DNA from: Micromonospora aurantiaca ATCC 27029
GTDB taxonomy: Bacteria; Actinomycetota; Actinomycetes; Mycobacteriales; Micromonosporaceae
Assembly (NCBI RefSeq): GCF_000145235.1
Contig: NC_014391.1
Location: 4,410,001-4,474,000, forward strand
Reading direction: 5' to 3'
Length of the DNA stretch: 64,000 nt
The position numbers and the translations under genes are program-made. This document shows positions 46,958-54,456 of this stretch, piece by piece; the stretch's first letter is position 1; every line of letters starts with the position of its first letter. The notes under the pieces were generated by a model. The model made no database searches and was not told the origin of the DNA. It saw only the letters and a program-made list of their open reading frames with translations.

Positions 46958-48585
46958 GCCGGTGCCCCGGTCGCGTTGATCGCGGCGGCGACCTGTTCCA
47001 CTGTCAGCCAGGGTGCGGGGGCGAGAACCTTGGCCACCTGCGGCGCGAACGCCGGCGAGGCCAGCATGACCTCTGCGGTGGTGCCGTCGGAGACGATCTC
47101 CCCCTCGGCCATCACGATCACCCGATCGGCGAGGGTCGCGACGAGTTCGACGTCGTGGGTGGCGACCACCACCGCCCGGCCGTCGCCGGCCAGCATCCGG
47201 ACGACGGCGGTGAACTGCCGCTTGGCGTGGTAGTCCAGGCCGCGGGTCGGCTCGTCGAGCAGGACCACCGGCGGAGCGGCGGTGAGCTGCACGGCGAGCG
47301 CGAGGGCGAGCCGCTGTCCCTCGGACAGGTCCCGGGGGTGCCGGTCACCGGGCAGTCCGGGGACGAGCTGGTCCACCAGCGCCCGGCAGGTGCCGGCCGG
47401 CACGCCGGTCTCCCGGTCGGCCTGGGCGCACTCCGCGTCGACGGTCTCCAGGTAGAGCAGGTCGCCGGAGTTCTGCGGGACGAGGCCGACGTGCCGGCGG
47501 GCCTGACCGGCCGGCAGGGCCTTCGGGTCGACGGTGCCCTGCGGCCCGGTCACGGCCACGGTGCCGCCGTGGCGGGGGCCGCTGCCCTGCACCGCCCAGA
47601 GCAGGCTGGACTTGCCGGATCCGTTGCGGCCCATCAACGCGACGACCCGTCCGGCGCGCAGATCGAGGTCGACACCGGCCACCGCGACGGTCCCCGGATA
47701 CCGTACGACGATCTTCCGCGCGGTCAGCGTGGGACCGGTGTCCGCTCCCGCCGGGACCGGCGGCGGGTCCACGCCGGCGAGCCGGTGCCGCAGGTCGGAC
47801 GCCCGTCGGCGGGCGTCACGGACCGACAGCGGCAGCGGTGTCCAGCCGGCGAGGCGACCCAGCTCGATCAGGGGTGGCGCGATGTCGATGCGGGCCAGCG
47901 CGGTTGCCGGTGTCCCGTCGTGGACGCGGCCGTCGCCGGGCAGGTACAGCAGCCGGTCGGCGTACTGCAGCACGCGCTCCAGCCGGTGCTCGGCCAGGAC
48001 CACTGTCACTCCGAGGTCGTGCACCAGCCGGGTGACGGTGGCGAGCACGTCCTCCGCGGCGGTGGGGTCCAGCGCGGAGGTGGGTTCGTCGAGCACCAGC
48101 ACCCGGGGGTGCGCGGTGAGCACCGCGCCGATGGCGACCCGCTGTTGCTGCCCGCCGGACAGCGTCCGCAGCGGCCGGTCACGCAGGTCGGCGATGCCGA
48201 GCAGGTCCAGGGTCTCCTCCACCCGCTTGCGCATCACCGCGGGTGACAGGGCGAGCTGCTCCATCCCGTACGCCAGTTCCTCCTCGACGGTGTCGGTGAC
48301 GAACCCGGCCAGCGGGTCCTGGCCGACCACGCCGACGACGTCGGCGAGATCGCGCGGCGGGTGCGTGCGGGTGTCCCTGCCGTCGACGGTGACGGCGCCG
48401 TGCAGGGTGCCGCCGGTGAAGTGCGGGACGAGGCCGTTGATCGCCCGCAGCAGCGTCGACTTTCCGGCGCCGGTACGGCCCGCGACCAGGCAGAGTTCAC
48501 CCTCCTCGATGCGGAGCGTCACGTCCCGCAACGGCCGCGGGCCGCCCTCGGCGTAGTGGACGGTGACCCGGTCGAAAGTGATCAT
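46954..48585 (-). CDS. fused double ATPase of the ECF transporter (EcfA-EcfA')
   Basis: 543 residues from the ATG at 48585. Two ABC ATPase halves in tandem: the first with GRTGAGKST, LSGGQQQR and LVLDEPTSALD; the second with GRNGSGKSS, LSEGQRLAL (atypical signature with Glu) and VLLDEPTRGLD. Such fused EcfAA' proteins energise ECF importers in actinobacteria. Coupled by ATGA overlaps to EcfT upstream and EcfS downstream. Confidence 0.93.
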   Translation of the reverse strand: MITFDRVTVHYAEGGPRPLRDVTLRIEEGELCLVAGRTGAGKSTLLRAINGLVPHFTGGTLHGAVTVDGRDTRTHPPRDLADVVGVVGQDPLAGFVTDTVEEELAYGMEQLALSPAVMRKRVEETLDLLGIADLRDRPLRTLSGGQQQRVAIGAVLTAHPRVLVLDEPTSALDPTAAEDVLATVTRLVHDLGVTVVLAEHRLERVLQYADRLLYLPGDGRVHDGTPATALARIDIAPPLIELGRLAGWTPLPLSVRDARRRASDLRHRLAGVDPPPVPAGADTGPTLTARKIVVRYPGTVAVAGVDLDLRAGRVVALMGRNGSGKSSLLWAVQGSGPRHGGTVAVTGPQGTVDPKALPAGQARRHVGLVPQNSGDLLYLETVDAECAQADRETGVPAGTCRALVDQLVPGLPGDRHPRDLSEGQRLALALAVQLTAAPPVVLLDEPTRGLDYHAKRQFTAVVRMLAGDGRAVVVATHDVELVATLADRVIVMAEGEIVSDGTTAEVMLASPAFAPQVAKVLAPAPWLTVEQVAAAINATGAPA

Positions 48586-49826
48586 GGACGGTCTCCCGGT
48601 GTCGTCGCGGTCGCGGCGCGCTCTCCGTCTGCCGGCACGTCCGTGACGGGGAACGGCCGGTCCACCGCCGGCGGGCGTCCGGCACGTGCCGTCGGCGGTG
48701 GTGGCGGCGCCAGCCAGGCGGGTGCCGCCGCGACGCCCACGGCGAGAAGCATCAGCGGGGTCAGCTGGGGCCAGGTGAGCGGGCTGACCGGCGGGTAGAG
48801 GAGTTCCGGGTCCACTGAGCCGGCGAGCATGGTCAGTGCCGCGGCGGCCACCCCGCAGCCGGCCACGAGCAGCTCGGCCGGGCGCCAGCGGTCCGGTCGG
48901 TACCGGCTGCGGCGGACCCGGCGGCCGGCGAGCAGCATGCCGGTCACGGCGGCGGTCAGTCCGGCCAGGAGCATCGGCAGCCCCAGGTAGCCGGGTGCGG
49001 CGGTGTCGAGCAGCCCGTAGGTGCCGGCACACACGCCGACCAGCCCGCCGAGCACGAGCGCGCCGGTGACGGTTCGCTGCCCGGCGGGCACCGCCGCGGT
49101 GCGGCCGTAACCACGGGAGTCCATCGCCGCCGCGAGGGCCAGGGACCGGTCCAACGCGTCGGCCAGCACCGGCAGGGCGATCCCGCGCAGCGCCCGCATC
49201 CCCCGGCCGGACGCGCCGCGCAGCCGACGGGCCCGGCGGACCCGTAACACGCTCTCCACCAGCTGCGGGGCGACCGACAACGCGACCACGACGGCGGTGC
49301 CGACCGCGTACAGCGCTCCGGGTACGGCCTTGAGCAGCCGTTTCGGGTTGGCCAGGGCGTTCGCCGCGCCGAGGCAGATCAGCATCGCCGCCAGCCGCAG
49401 CCCGTCGTAGAAGCCACCGAGGATCTGCTCGACGGCGACCGGTCCGAACAGACGGATGCCCGCCGCCCACTCGGGCAGCGGGATCTCCGGCAGCCGGACC
49501 AGGATGTGCTCGCCCTGGCCGCCGCCGAGCACGATCCGGAACACGACGCGCATCGTGACGATCACCGCGCCGAGCCACACGTACATGCGGAACGCCAACG
49601 CCCACGGCGCGTCGCCCCGGCGGCGCACCACCACCAGACCGGCGACGGCGACGAGCAGGGCCAGCGGCAGCGGATTCGTGGTGTGGCTGGCCGCGGTGGC
49701 CAGGCCGAGCGCCCACAGCCACCATGCGCCCGGGTGCAGCCCTCGGGGTAGCCACCACACCGGCCACCGGCCCGGCAGCCGGCCGGCGTCAGCCGTCCGC
49801 GACCCGGTGCCCGTGGCGTCAGTCAT
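48582..49826 (-). CDS. ECF transporter transmembrane component EcfT
   Basis: 414 residues from the ATG at 49826, overlapping the preceding gene by 8 nt. Several membrane helices with the cytoplasmic coupling helices of EcfT, including RLRGASGRG and AMDSRGYGR; the ARR and SRGY-type motifs that contact the ATPases are visible. The long C-terminal hydrophobic region is larger than in minimal EcfT proteins. It docks the S component to the ATPases. Confidence 0.9.
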   Translation of the reverse strand: MTDATGTGSRTADAGRLPGRWPVWWLPRGLHPGAWWLWALGLATAASHTTNPLPLALLVAVAGLVVVRRRGDAPWALAFRMYVWLGAVIVTMRVVFRIVLGGGQGEHILVRLPEIPLPEWAAGIRLFGPVAVEQILGGFYDGLRLAAMLICLGAANALANPKRLLKAVPGALYAVGTAVVVALSVAPQLVESVLRVRRARRLRGASGRGMRALRGIALPVLADALDRSLALAAAMDSRGYGRTAAVPAGQRTVTGALVLGGLVGVCAGTYGLLDTAAPGYLGLPMLLAGLTAAVTGMLLAGRRVRRSRYRPDRWRPAELLVAGCGVAAAALTMLAGSVDPELLYPPVSPLTWPQLTPLMLLAVGVAAAPAWLAPPPPPTARAGRPPAVDRPFPVTDVPADGERAATATTPGDRP

Positions 49827-50733
49827 CCGGGCCGGCGGCACGGCGTCGTCGGGCCGCGACCAGCGCGCCGGTGGCGAGCGCGGCGAGCAGCAGCACCCCG
49901 GCGATCGTGCCCAGTGGCAGGCCGTCGTCGTCACGGGACGCGGCGACATCTGTCACCACCGGCTCGTCGGAGGAGCCCTGCGGTGCCGTTCCGGTGGCGG
50001 CACCCGGCGTCGCCGCCAGGGTCGGCGTACCGGCCGTCGGTGACGCGCCGGCGGAGGCCGGCGGGCTGACGGAGGCCGGCGGGCCGGAGGTGCCGGCCGG
50101 CCGGGTGGGCTCGCCGGGCCGGCCACCGGCGACCGGCGGCGGTGCGACGGTTCCTCCCGCCGGTGGTGGCACCGCCGGCCCGCCGCCCGCGGGTGGCGGC
50201 GGCGGAGGGGGCGGTGGTGGTGGCGGCGGTGGAGGGGCGGGGCGTTTCGGCGCGACGCCGGGACGAGGCGCGTCATCGGCGTTGCGGTTGAGGGAGAACG
50301 ACCAGCCCTCGAAGCTGCCGGCCGCCGGCTTGCGGTTGAGCACACCCTTGTCGCTGTACGTCCAGCTGCCGCCGTTCGGCGCGTGCCAGTACGACCAGTA
50401 GGCGCTCGCCGGCGGCGTGTCGACGCACTTCTCCGTCGCGGCCGACGGCTTGCCGTCGATCCGGCAGATGAACCCCTCACCCCAGCGCAGGGTTCCGGTG
50501 ATCGGGAAGCCCGCGTTCTTGAGCGCCGCGAGGCCGCTGGCCTGGGCGCCCGGCGCGCAGCGCACCACCGTTCCGCCGCCGAGTTCGTTGAAGTCCACCA
50601 CGACTGTCACCCCGGAGGCGTCCGGGCAGTATCCGGCCGACCCGGCGGCCACCGCAGGACCGCCCGGTCCGATCGTGGTGCCCGCGGTGACCAGGGCGAC
50701 GGCCAGCGCACCGCGGGCGGCGCGGAGGCTCAT
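49819..50733 (-). CDS. membrane-anchored DUF4430-like (transcobalamin beta-domain-like) protein
   Basis: 304 residues. A signal peptide (about 1-30) leads to a compact domain (about 35-160) with GVTVVVDFNELGGG, GTLRWGEGFICRIDG, a Cys pair and the aromatic stretch TPPASAYWSYWHAPNGGSW, ending GSFEGWSF. I judge this to resemble DUF4430, the fold of the C-terminal beta domain of animal transcobalamin and intrinsic factor. A run of about 15 Pro, a Pro/Thr spacer and a C-terminal membrane helix with ARRRR anchor it to the membrane. It overlaps the alpha-toroid gene upstream by ATGA and the EcfT gene downstream, so all are made together. A paralogue without the anchor is at 52531. Role inferred: extracellular B12 capture for the ECF importer. 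Confidence 0.8.
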   Translation of the reverse strand: MSLRAARGALAVALVTAGTTIGPGGPAVAAGSAGYCPDASGVTVVVDFNELGGGTVVRCAPGAQASGLAALKNAGFPITGTLRWGEGFICRIDGKPSAATEKCVDTPPASAYWSYWHAPNGGSWTYSDKGVLNRKPAAGSFEGWSFSLNRNADDAPRPGVAPKRPAPPPPPPPPPPPPPPPAGGGPAVPPPAGGTVAPPPVAGGRPGEPTRPAGTSGPPASVSPPASAGASPTAGTPTLAATPGAATGTAPQGSSDEPVVTDVAASRDDDGLPLGTIAGVLLLAALATGALVAARRRRAAGPDD

Positions 50734-52184
50734 CCCGCCCGCCGTCGGCCGAGCACGAGCAGTGTCACTCCGCCACCGATCAGCAGCAGCGCGATCAGCA
50801 GGTAGCTGCCGATCGCCGCGCCGGTGGTCGGCAGCCCGCCCAGCCCTGACGCGGCCGGGGTGGTGATCGGCGGAGCGGCGGTGGTCGGCGCCGCGGTCGT
50901 GGGCGCGGGTGTCGCCGGAGGACTGGTCACGCTCGGCGTCGGGCCGGCGCTGCCGGTCGGCGGAGGCGACGTGGTGAGCGTGGGAGACGCGGTGGGCGTG
51001 GCGGGCGCGGTGGGCGAGGCCGTGCCGGTCGGGGTGGGATTCGACGTGGGCGGCGGGTCGAGGCCGATCCGGCCCAGCGGAACCTGGGCCAGCCCGAGCA
51101 ATGCCTGCGCGGTGGCCCGGCGCCACTGGTCCCGGTCGGTGTCGGTGATCCCGGCCGCGGCGGCAGTCGTGAACCCGTCGGTGTTGTAGGCGATCGCGCC
51201 GGCGTCGGCGGAGGCCGCCCCACCGTTGCCCGCGGTGAGCTGCAGCGCGGCCAGGGCCTTCGCCGCCCGGGCGGCCTCGTCGTCGCGGCCGGCGGCGGCG
51301 AGGGCCTGCCCGGCCAGGCCGGTGCTGTTGGAGTTCGCGCCGGTGGTCGGTCCCGAGCCGCCGAAGGAGCCGTCGGTGTGCTGCTGGGTGACCAGCCAGT
51401 CGGCGCCCTTGCGGGCGGCGTCGCCGGCGCCGGTGGCGCCGTCCTCGGCGGCGGCCAGCAACGCCTGCACGGCCATCGCTGTCGAGTCGACGTCGAGGGT
51501 GGCGCCGGGTTGGTCGTCGCAGGACGGCGAGGGTCCGTCGGCGGCGTCCGGGTAGAGCCGGAAGCCACCTGCCGCACACTGCTGCCGGATCAGGAAGTCC
51601 ACAGTGTCCTGTGGCAGATCGCCACTGCGGGCCAGGCCGAGCACGGCGAAGGACTGGTCGAAGGTGTTGCTGGCGTCCGGGCCGCTGTCGGCGGTGGTAC
51701 GGCTGGTGATCCGCCCCCGCTGGTGCCCGGCGTCGGCCGTGGCGATCAGCGACAGCGTTTCCGCCCGCAGGTCGTAGCCGCCGAAGTCGGTGGGGTCCGC
51801 GTCGGCGGCGGCCGCGGCGTAGAGCAGCTTGGCGGTGGCCCCGCCGTCGGTGAAGCCCTCGATGCCCCAGTCGTCGTAGCTGTTGTAGGACCGTACGTGT
51901 CTCGCGACCTGCGCGGTTGCCGCCTGCCGGGTCGGCGCGTCGACGCCGGTGGCGGACAGCGCGACCAGTCCGTCGATGGTCAGCCCCCAGTCCTCGGGGG
52001 CGAACGGGCCGGGCAGCGAACCGTCGGTGAACTCGCCGGCCAGCCAGGACGCGGCCTCGCGGGCGGCTGTGACGTGGGCCGGGGCGGGTGCCGCGACAAC
52101 GGCCGGCGGGGCGCCGGTGATCGCGGCGAGAGCCGTCACCGTGGCCATACCGAGGCCGGTGGTGAGACGCCGGGACAGGGGCAT
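50730..52184 (-). CDS. sortase-type surface protein with alpha/alpha-toroid (intrinsic-factor alpha-domain-like)
   Basis: 484 residues from the ATG at 52184. Signal peptide (about 1-31), then a helical region (about 40-365) with six repeats whose inner helices read DGLVALSATG, GATAKLLYAAA, NTFDQSFAVLGLA, DSTAMAVQALLAA, NSTGLAGQALAAA and ATAQALLGLAQ. This is the prenyltransferase/squalene-cyclase-type alpha6/alpha6 toroid, shared with the alpha domain of intrinsic factor and transcobalamin. The DCxxD-type catalytic acids of terpene cyclases are absent. A long Thr/Pro/Ser spacer, LPTTG, a membrane helix and RRR tail form a cell-wall sorting signal. It heads the operon with the beta-domain protein and ECF genes and lies directly behind a cobalamin-riboswitch-like element, so I read it as a B12-binding surface protein. 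Confidence 0.85.
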   Translation of the reverse strand: MPLSRRLTTGLGMATVTALAAITGAPPAVVAAPAPAHVTAAREAASWLAGEFTDGSLPGPFAPEDWGLTIDGLVALSATGVDAPTRQAATAQVARHVRSYNSYDDWGIEGFTDGGATAKLLYAAAAADADPTDFGGYDLRAETLSLIATADAGHQRGRITSRTTADSGPDASNTFDQSFAVLGLARSGDLPQDTVDFLIRQQCAAGGFRLYPDAADGPSPSCDDQPGATLDVDSTAMAVQALLAAAEDGATGAGDAARKGADWLVTQQHTDGSFGGSGPTTGANSNSTGLAGQALAAAGRDDEAARAAKALAALQLTAGNGGAASADAGAIAYNTDGFTTAAAAGITDTDRDQWRRATAQALLGLAQVPLGRIGLDPPPTSNPTPTGTASPTAPATPTASPTLTTSPPPTGSAGPTPSVTSPPATPAPTTAAPTTAAPPITTPAASGLGGLPTTGAAIGSYLLIALLLIGGGVTLLVLGRRRAG

Positions 52185-52243
52185 CAGGGGTGCCTTTCGC
52201 AGAGCGGTCGGTGAAACCTCCGGAAAGCACCCCGAGAAACGGA

Positions 52244-52276
52244 CACCCCGCTCCGCGTGCTGCGGTGAGCGGGGTG
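52244..52276 (-). terminator. hairpin in the expression platform of riboswitch 1
   Basis: CACCCCGCT and AGCGGGGTG pair as a perfect 9-bp stem with a 15-nt loop, between the riboswitch-like core (52330-52450) and the alpha-toroid start (52184). It could be the terminator or sequestering stem of the switch. No U-tract follows. Mechanism is inference. Confidence 0.5.
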
Positions 52277-52329
52277 GTCGGACCTCGGCGGCCCGGACTT
52301 CACCCTGTAGACCTCGACAGTGGAAGCCG

Positions 52330-52450
52330 CTCGTCCCGGGCGGGGCATTCCGGCTCGCGAAAGGGGGACTCTCGCTCACGGTTGCGGGTCAGCGCCGGCT
52401 TCGAACCGGCTTCCCCCCGCGCGGGACGTATGCAGTTGTGTGCCCGGCGC
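52330..52450 (-). ncRNA. cobalamin riboswitch (element 1)
   Basis: Read on the minus strand the element shows the conserved core: GGGGGAAGCCGG near 52430, GCTGACCCGCAAC (52381-52393), and GAGCCGGAATGCC (52344-52356). The GC(T/G)G-CCCGCAAC box is the most conserved part of cobalamin riboswitches, followed as expected by a GAG-type segment. It sits about 145 nt upstream of the alpha-toroid/beta/EcfT/EcfAA'/EcfS operon. High B12 would be expected to switch the operon off. Confidence 0.88.
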
Positions 52451-52530
52451 ACCGGGTGCCGACACCGTACCGCCCGGGCGCGCGACGACGCCAGAGCAGT
52501 TGCCGGCACCCGGTGCGCCGCCGGTCACAC

Positions 52531-53016
52531 CTAGGGAGCGGCGATGCTCGGCGGGGCGCCGGCGCCGAAGGACCAGCCCTCGACACTGCCCGGCGCGGGG
52601 TTGTAGCCGGTCGCCCCCGACGTGCTGTAGGACCAGGAGCCGCCGCTGGACGCATGCCAGTACGACCAGTACGCCGTGGCCGGCGGGGTGTTGACGCACG
52701 GCTCGGTCGCGGCGGTGGGCTTGCCGTTGATCCGGCAGACGAAGGCCAGGCCCCAGCGGGCGGTGCCGGTGACTGTGAAGCCGGCGGCCTGAAGCGCGGC
52801 CAGGCCGGTGGCCGGATCGCCCGGCGCACAGGCGACCTGGACGCCGCCGCCGAGCGTGGCGAAGTCGACGACCACCGTGACTCCCGAGGTGCCCGCGCAG
52901 GCGGCGGCGTGCGCCGCCCGGGGCGCGGGTTCGACTGCGGTCAGCGCGACGCCGGCCACGACGGCGGCCAGGAGACCGGCCAGCCAGGTGCGGACTGTGG
53001 AACGATGACGGAACAC
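52531..53016 (-). CDS. secreted DUF4430-like protein (transcobalamin beta-domain-like), soluble form
   Basis: 161 residues from GTG 53016, 4 nt after a perfect AGGAGG. Signal peptide (about 1-38, ending HAA), then one domain: GVTVVVDFATLGGG, two Cys, GLAFVCRINGKP, TPPATAYWSYWHASSGGSW and GSVEGWSFG. Clearly a paralogue of 49819-50733 but lacking the Pro spacer and membrane helix, so it is released. Lies 35 nt after the second alpha-toroid gene, downstream of riboswitch 2. Confidence 0.85.
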   Translation of the reverse strand: MFRHRSTVRTWLAGLLAAVVAGVALTAVEPAPRAAHAAACAGTSGVTVVVDFATLGGGVQVACAPGDPATGLAALQAAGFTVTGTARWGLAFVCRINGKPTAATEPCVNTPPATAYWSYWHASSGGSWSYSTSGATGYNPAPGSVEGWSFGAGAPPSIAAP

Positions 53017-53051
53017 GGATCCTCCTGTGATCGGGCGAGCGGCGAAGCGGT

Positions 53052-54095
53052 TCACGGGCAGGCGAGTGCCGGTGCGCCGGGGTCGGCGCCGACGGCGGAC
53101 AGACGGGCGTACCCGATCCCGGTGAGACCGAGGACGGCCTGGGCGGTCGCCCGGGGTGCGGTGGCCGGGTCGAAGCCGCCGCCGTCGAAGTCGACAGCGC
53201 CCCTGTCGGCCGGCGCCCCGGCGCAGCCGACCTGGAGTCCGGCGAGGAATGCCCGGGCCCGCGCCCAGGCCGGCAGCCGGTGGCCGTCGCGCAGGGCCTG
53301 CGCGGCGAGGCCGGTGCTGTTGGCGTTCGGCGTGCCGCCCGCGTTGGCGAAGCCGCCGTCGGCACGCTGAACGGACACCAGCCAGCGCAGCCCGGCGGCG
53401 GCGTCGGCCGGACGGTCCGCGGCGCGCAGCGCCTGTGCCGCGAGCGCGGTGGCGTCCACGTCGGACGTGCAGACCGGTTGCGCGGGCAGCAGCGGGTAGC
53501 CGCCGTCCGGGCACCGGGTGCCGGCCAGCCAGGCGGCCGCCGCCGGTGGCGCTCCGCCCGCCGTACGGTCCAGCGCCAGCAGCGCGAAGGATTGGCTGAA
53601 CGCGTTGCTGTAGTCGCCGTACGCGGACCGGTCGCTGAACCTGCCGGCCGGCGTCTGGAGCGAGCGCAGCCGGGCGATCAGGTCCACCCCGCCGACGTCG
53701 GCCGGGTCGCCGCCGCGCACCTGCACGGCGAGGGCGAGCTTGGCGGTCGCACCCGCGTACGCCTCGGAGACGCCGTCGCCGAGGTAGCCGTCGCGGATGT
53801 CCGGCCGGGTGACCCAGGCCAGCGCGTCGGCGCCGTGGTCGTCGGCGACGCCGGTGGCGGCGAAGGCGAACACGGCGTCGAGGGTCAGCCCCTGGTCGGG
53901 GTACGCGACACCGTCGAAGACCGCCTCGAAGCGTTCGCCGTCGACGAGTTGCCGGGCGAGCCAGCCGCCGGCGGCCTCCGGGCGGGTGAGGGCGGCGCGC
54001 TCGGGGGCGGCGACGGCGGGTGTGGTGAGGGTGAGAGCGGCGAGTACGCCGCAGAGGAGCGCGAGCAGGCGGTGCCGGCTTCGGCGGACGACCAT
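53052..54095 (-). CDS. secreted alpha/alpha-toroid protein (intrinsic-factor alpha-domain-like), soluble form
   Basis: 347 residues from the ATG at 54095. Signal peptide (about 1-29, APAVAA-type end) and the same six helical repeats as 50730-52184: TLDAVFAFAATG, GATAKLALAVQ, NAFSQSFALLALD, DVDATALAAQAL, NSTGLAAQAL and ATAQAVLGLTG. It stops directly after the toroid, without the Thr/Pro spacer and LPTTG sorting signal of its paralogue. With the beta-domain protein at 52531 it forms a second, apparently soluble pair, behind its own riboswitch. Confidence 0.85.
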   Translation of the reverse strand: MVVRRSRHRLLALLCGVLAALTLTTPAVAAPERAALTRPEAAGGWLARQLVDGERFEAVFDGVAYPDQGLTLDAVFAFAATGVADDHGADALAWVTRPDIRDGYLGDGVSEAYAGATAKLALAVQVRGGDPADVGGVDLIARLRSLQTPAGRFSDRSAYGDYSNAFSQSFALLALDRTAGGAPPAAAAWLAGTRCPDGGYPLLPAQPVCTSDVDATALAAQALRAADRPADAAAGLRWLVSVQRADGGFANAGGTPNANSTGLAAQALRDGHRLPAWARARAFLAGLQVGCAGAPADRGAVDFDGGGFDPATAPRATAQAVLGLTGIGYARLSAVGADPGAPALACP

Positions 54096-54194
54096 CGGAA
54101 GCGCCTTTCCGGCCCGGCGGTCGCAAGCCCGGACGACCGCGGCAACGCCGCGTCGACCGGGACTCCGACCCGTGGGCCACGACGGGTGGGGAGC

Positions 54195-54320
54195 GGATGC
54201 ACGCGTACGACGGGTATTCGGGCTCGCCGCCGCAGATTTCTCTGGGCGGCCTACCGTTGCGGGCCAGCGCCGGATTTCGACCGGTCTTCCCCCGCACGTA
54301 CACGCGGTGGTTCAGTTGTC
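54195..54320 (-). ncRNA. cobalamin riboswitch (element 2)
   Basis: On the minus strand: CGGGGGAAGACCGG, then GCTGGCCCGCAACGG (core 54256-54268) and GAGCCCGAATACCCG (54211-54225). The same order of boxes as in element 1, with covarying arms (GACCGG/CCGGCGC type pairing). It precedes the soluble alpha/beta pair by about 100 nt; ACCCGT/ACGGGT (54168-54187) could form part of the expression platform. Confidence 0.88.
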
Positions 54321-54392
54321 GCGACAGTCTGCTGTGGCCGGAGCGCCGATGTCAATGCGCCAGGATCCGGACACGTGCCGTGACGGCCGGCG

Positions 54393-54418
54393 GGACGCCC
54401 GGTGAAGACCGGGCGTCC
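54393..54418 (-). terminator. terminator hairpin of the PhoX-like gene
   Basis: GGACGCCCGGT and ACCGGGCGTCC form a perfect 11-bp stem with a GAAG loop, about 40 nt after the stop of the leftward gene at 54457-55617 and before riboswitch 2. It would insulate the riboswitch operon from readthrough. Confidence 0.8.
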
Positions 54419-54456
54419 TCGACCTCGTGGTCACTGTCAGCGGGGCCGGGAGCCGG

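Noticed and set aside
46001..50000. Cobalt or nickel (CbiMNQO-type) importer
   Set aside because: No CbiM/CbiN with the N-terminal metal-binding His is seen; the riboswitch and surface proteins fit corrinoid better. Cobalt remains a weaker alternative.
50730..52184. Terpene cyclase or prenyltransferase activity for the toroid proteins
   Set aside because: The catalytic Asp/Cys motifs are absent, the proteins are exported, and the riboswitch and ECF context point to B12.
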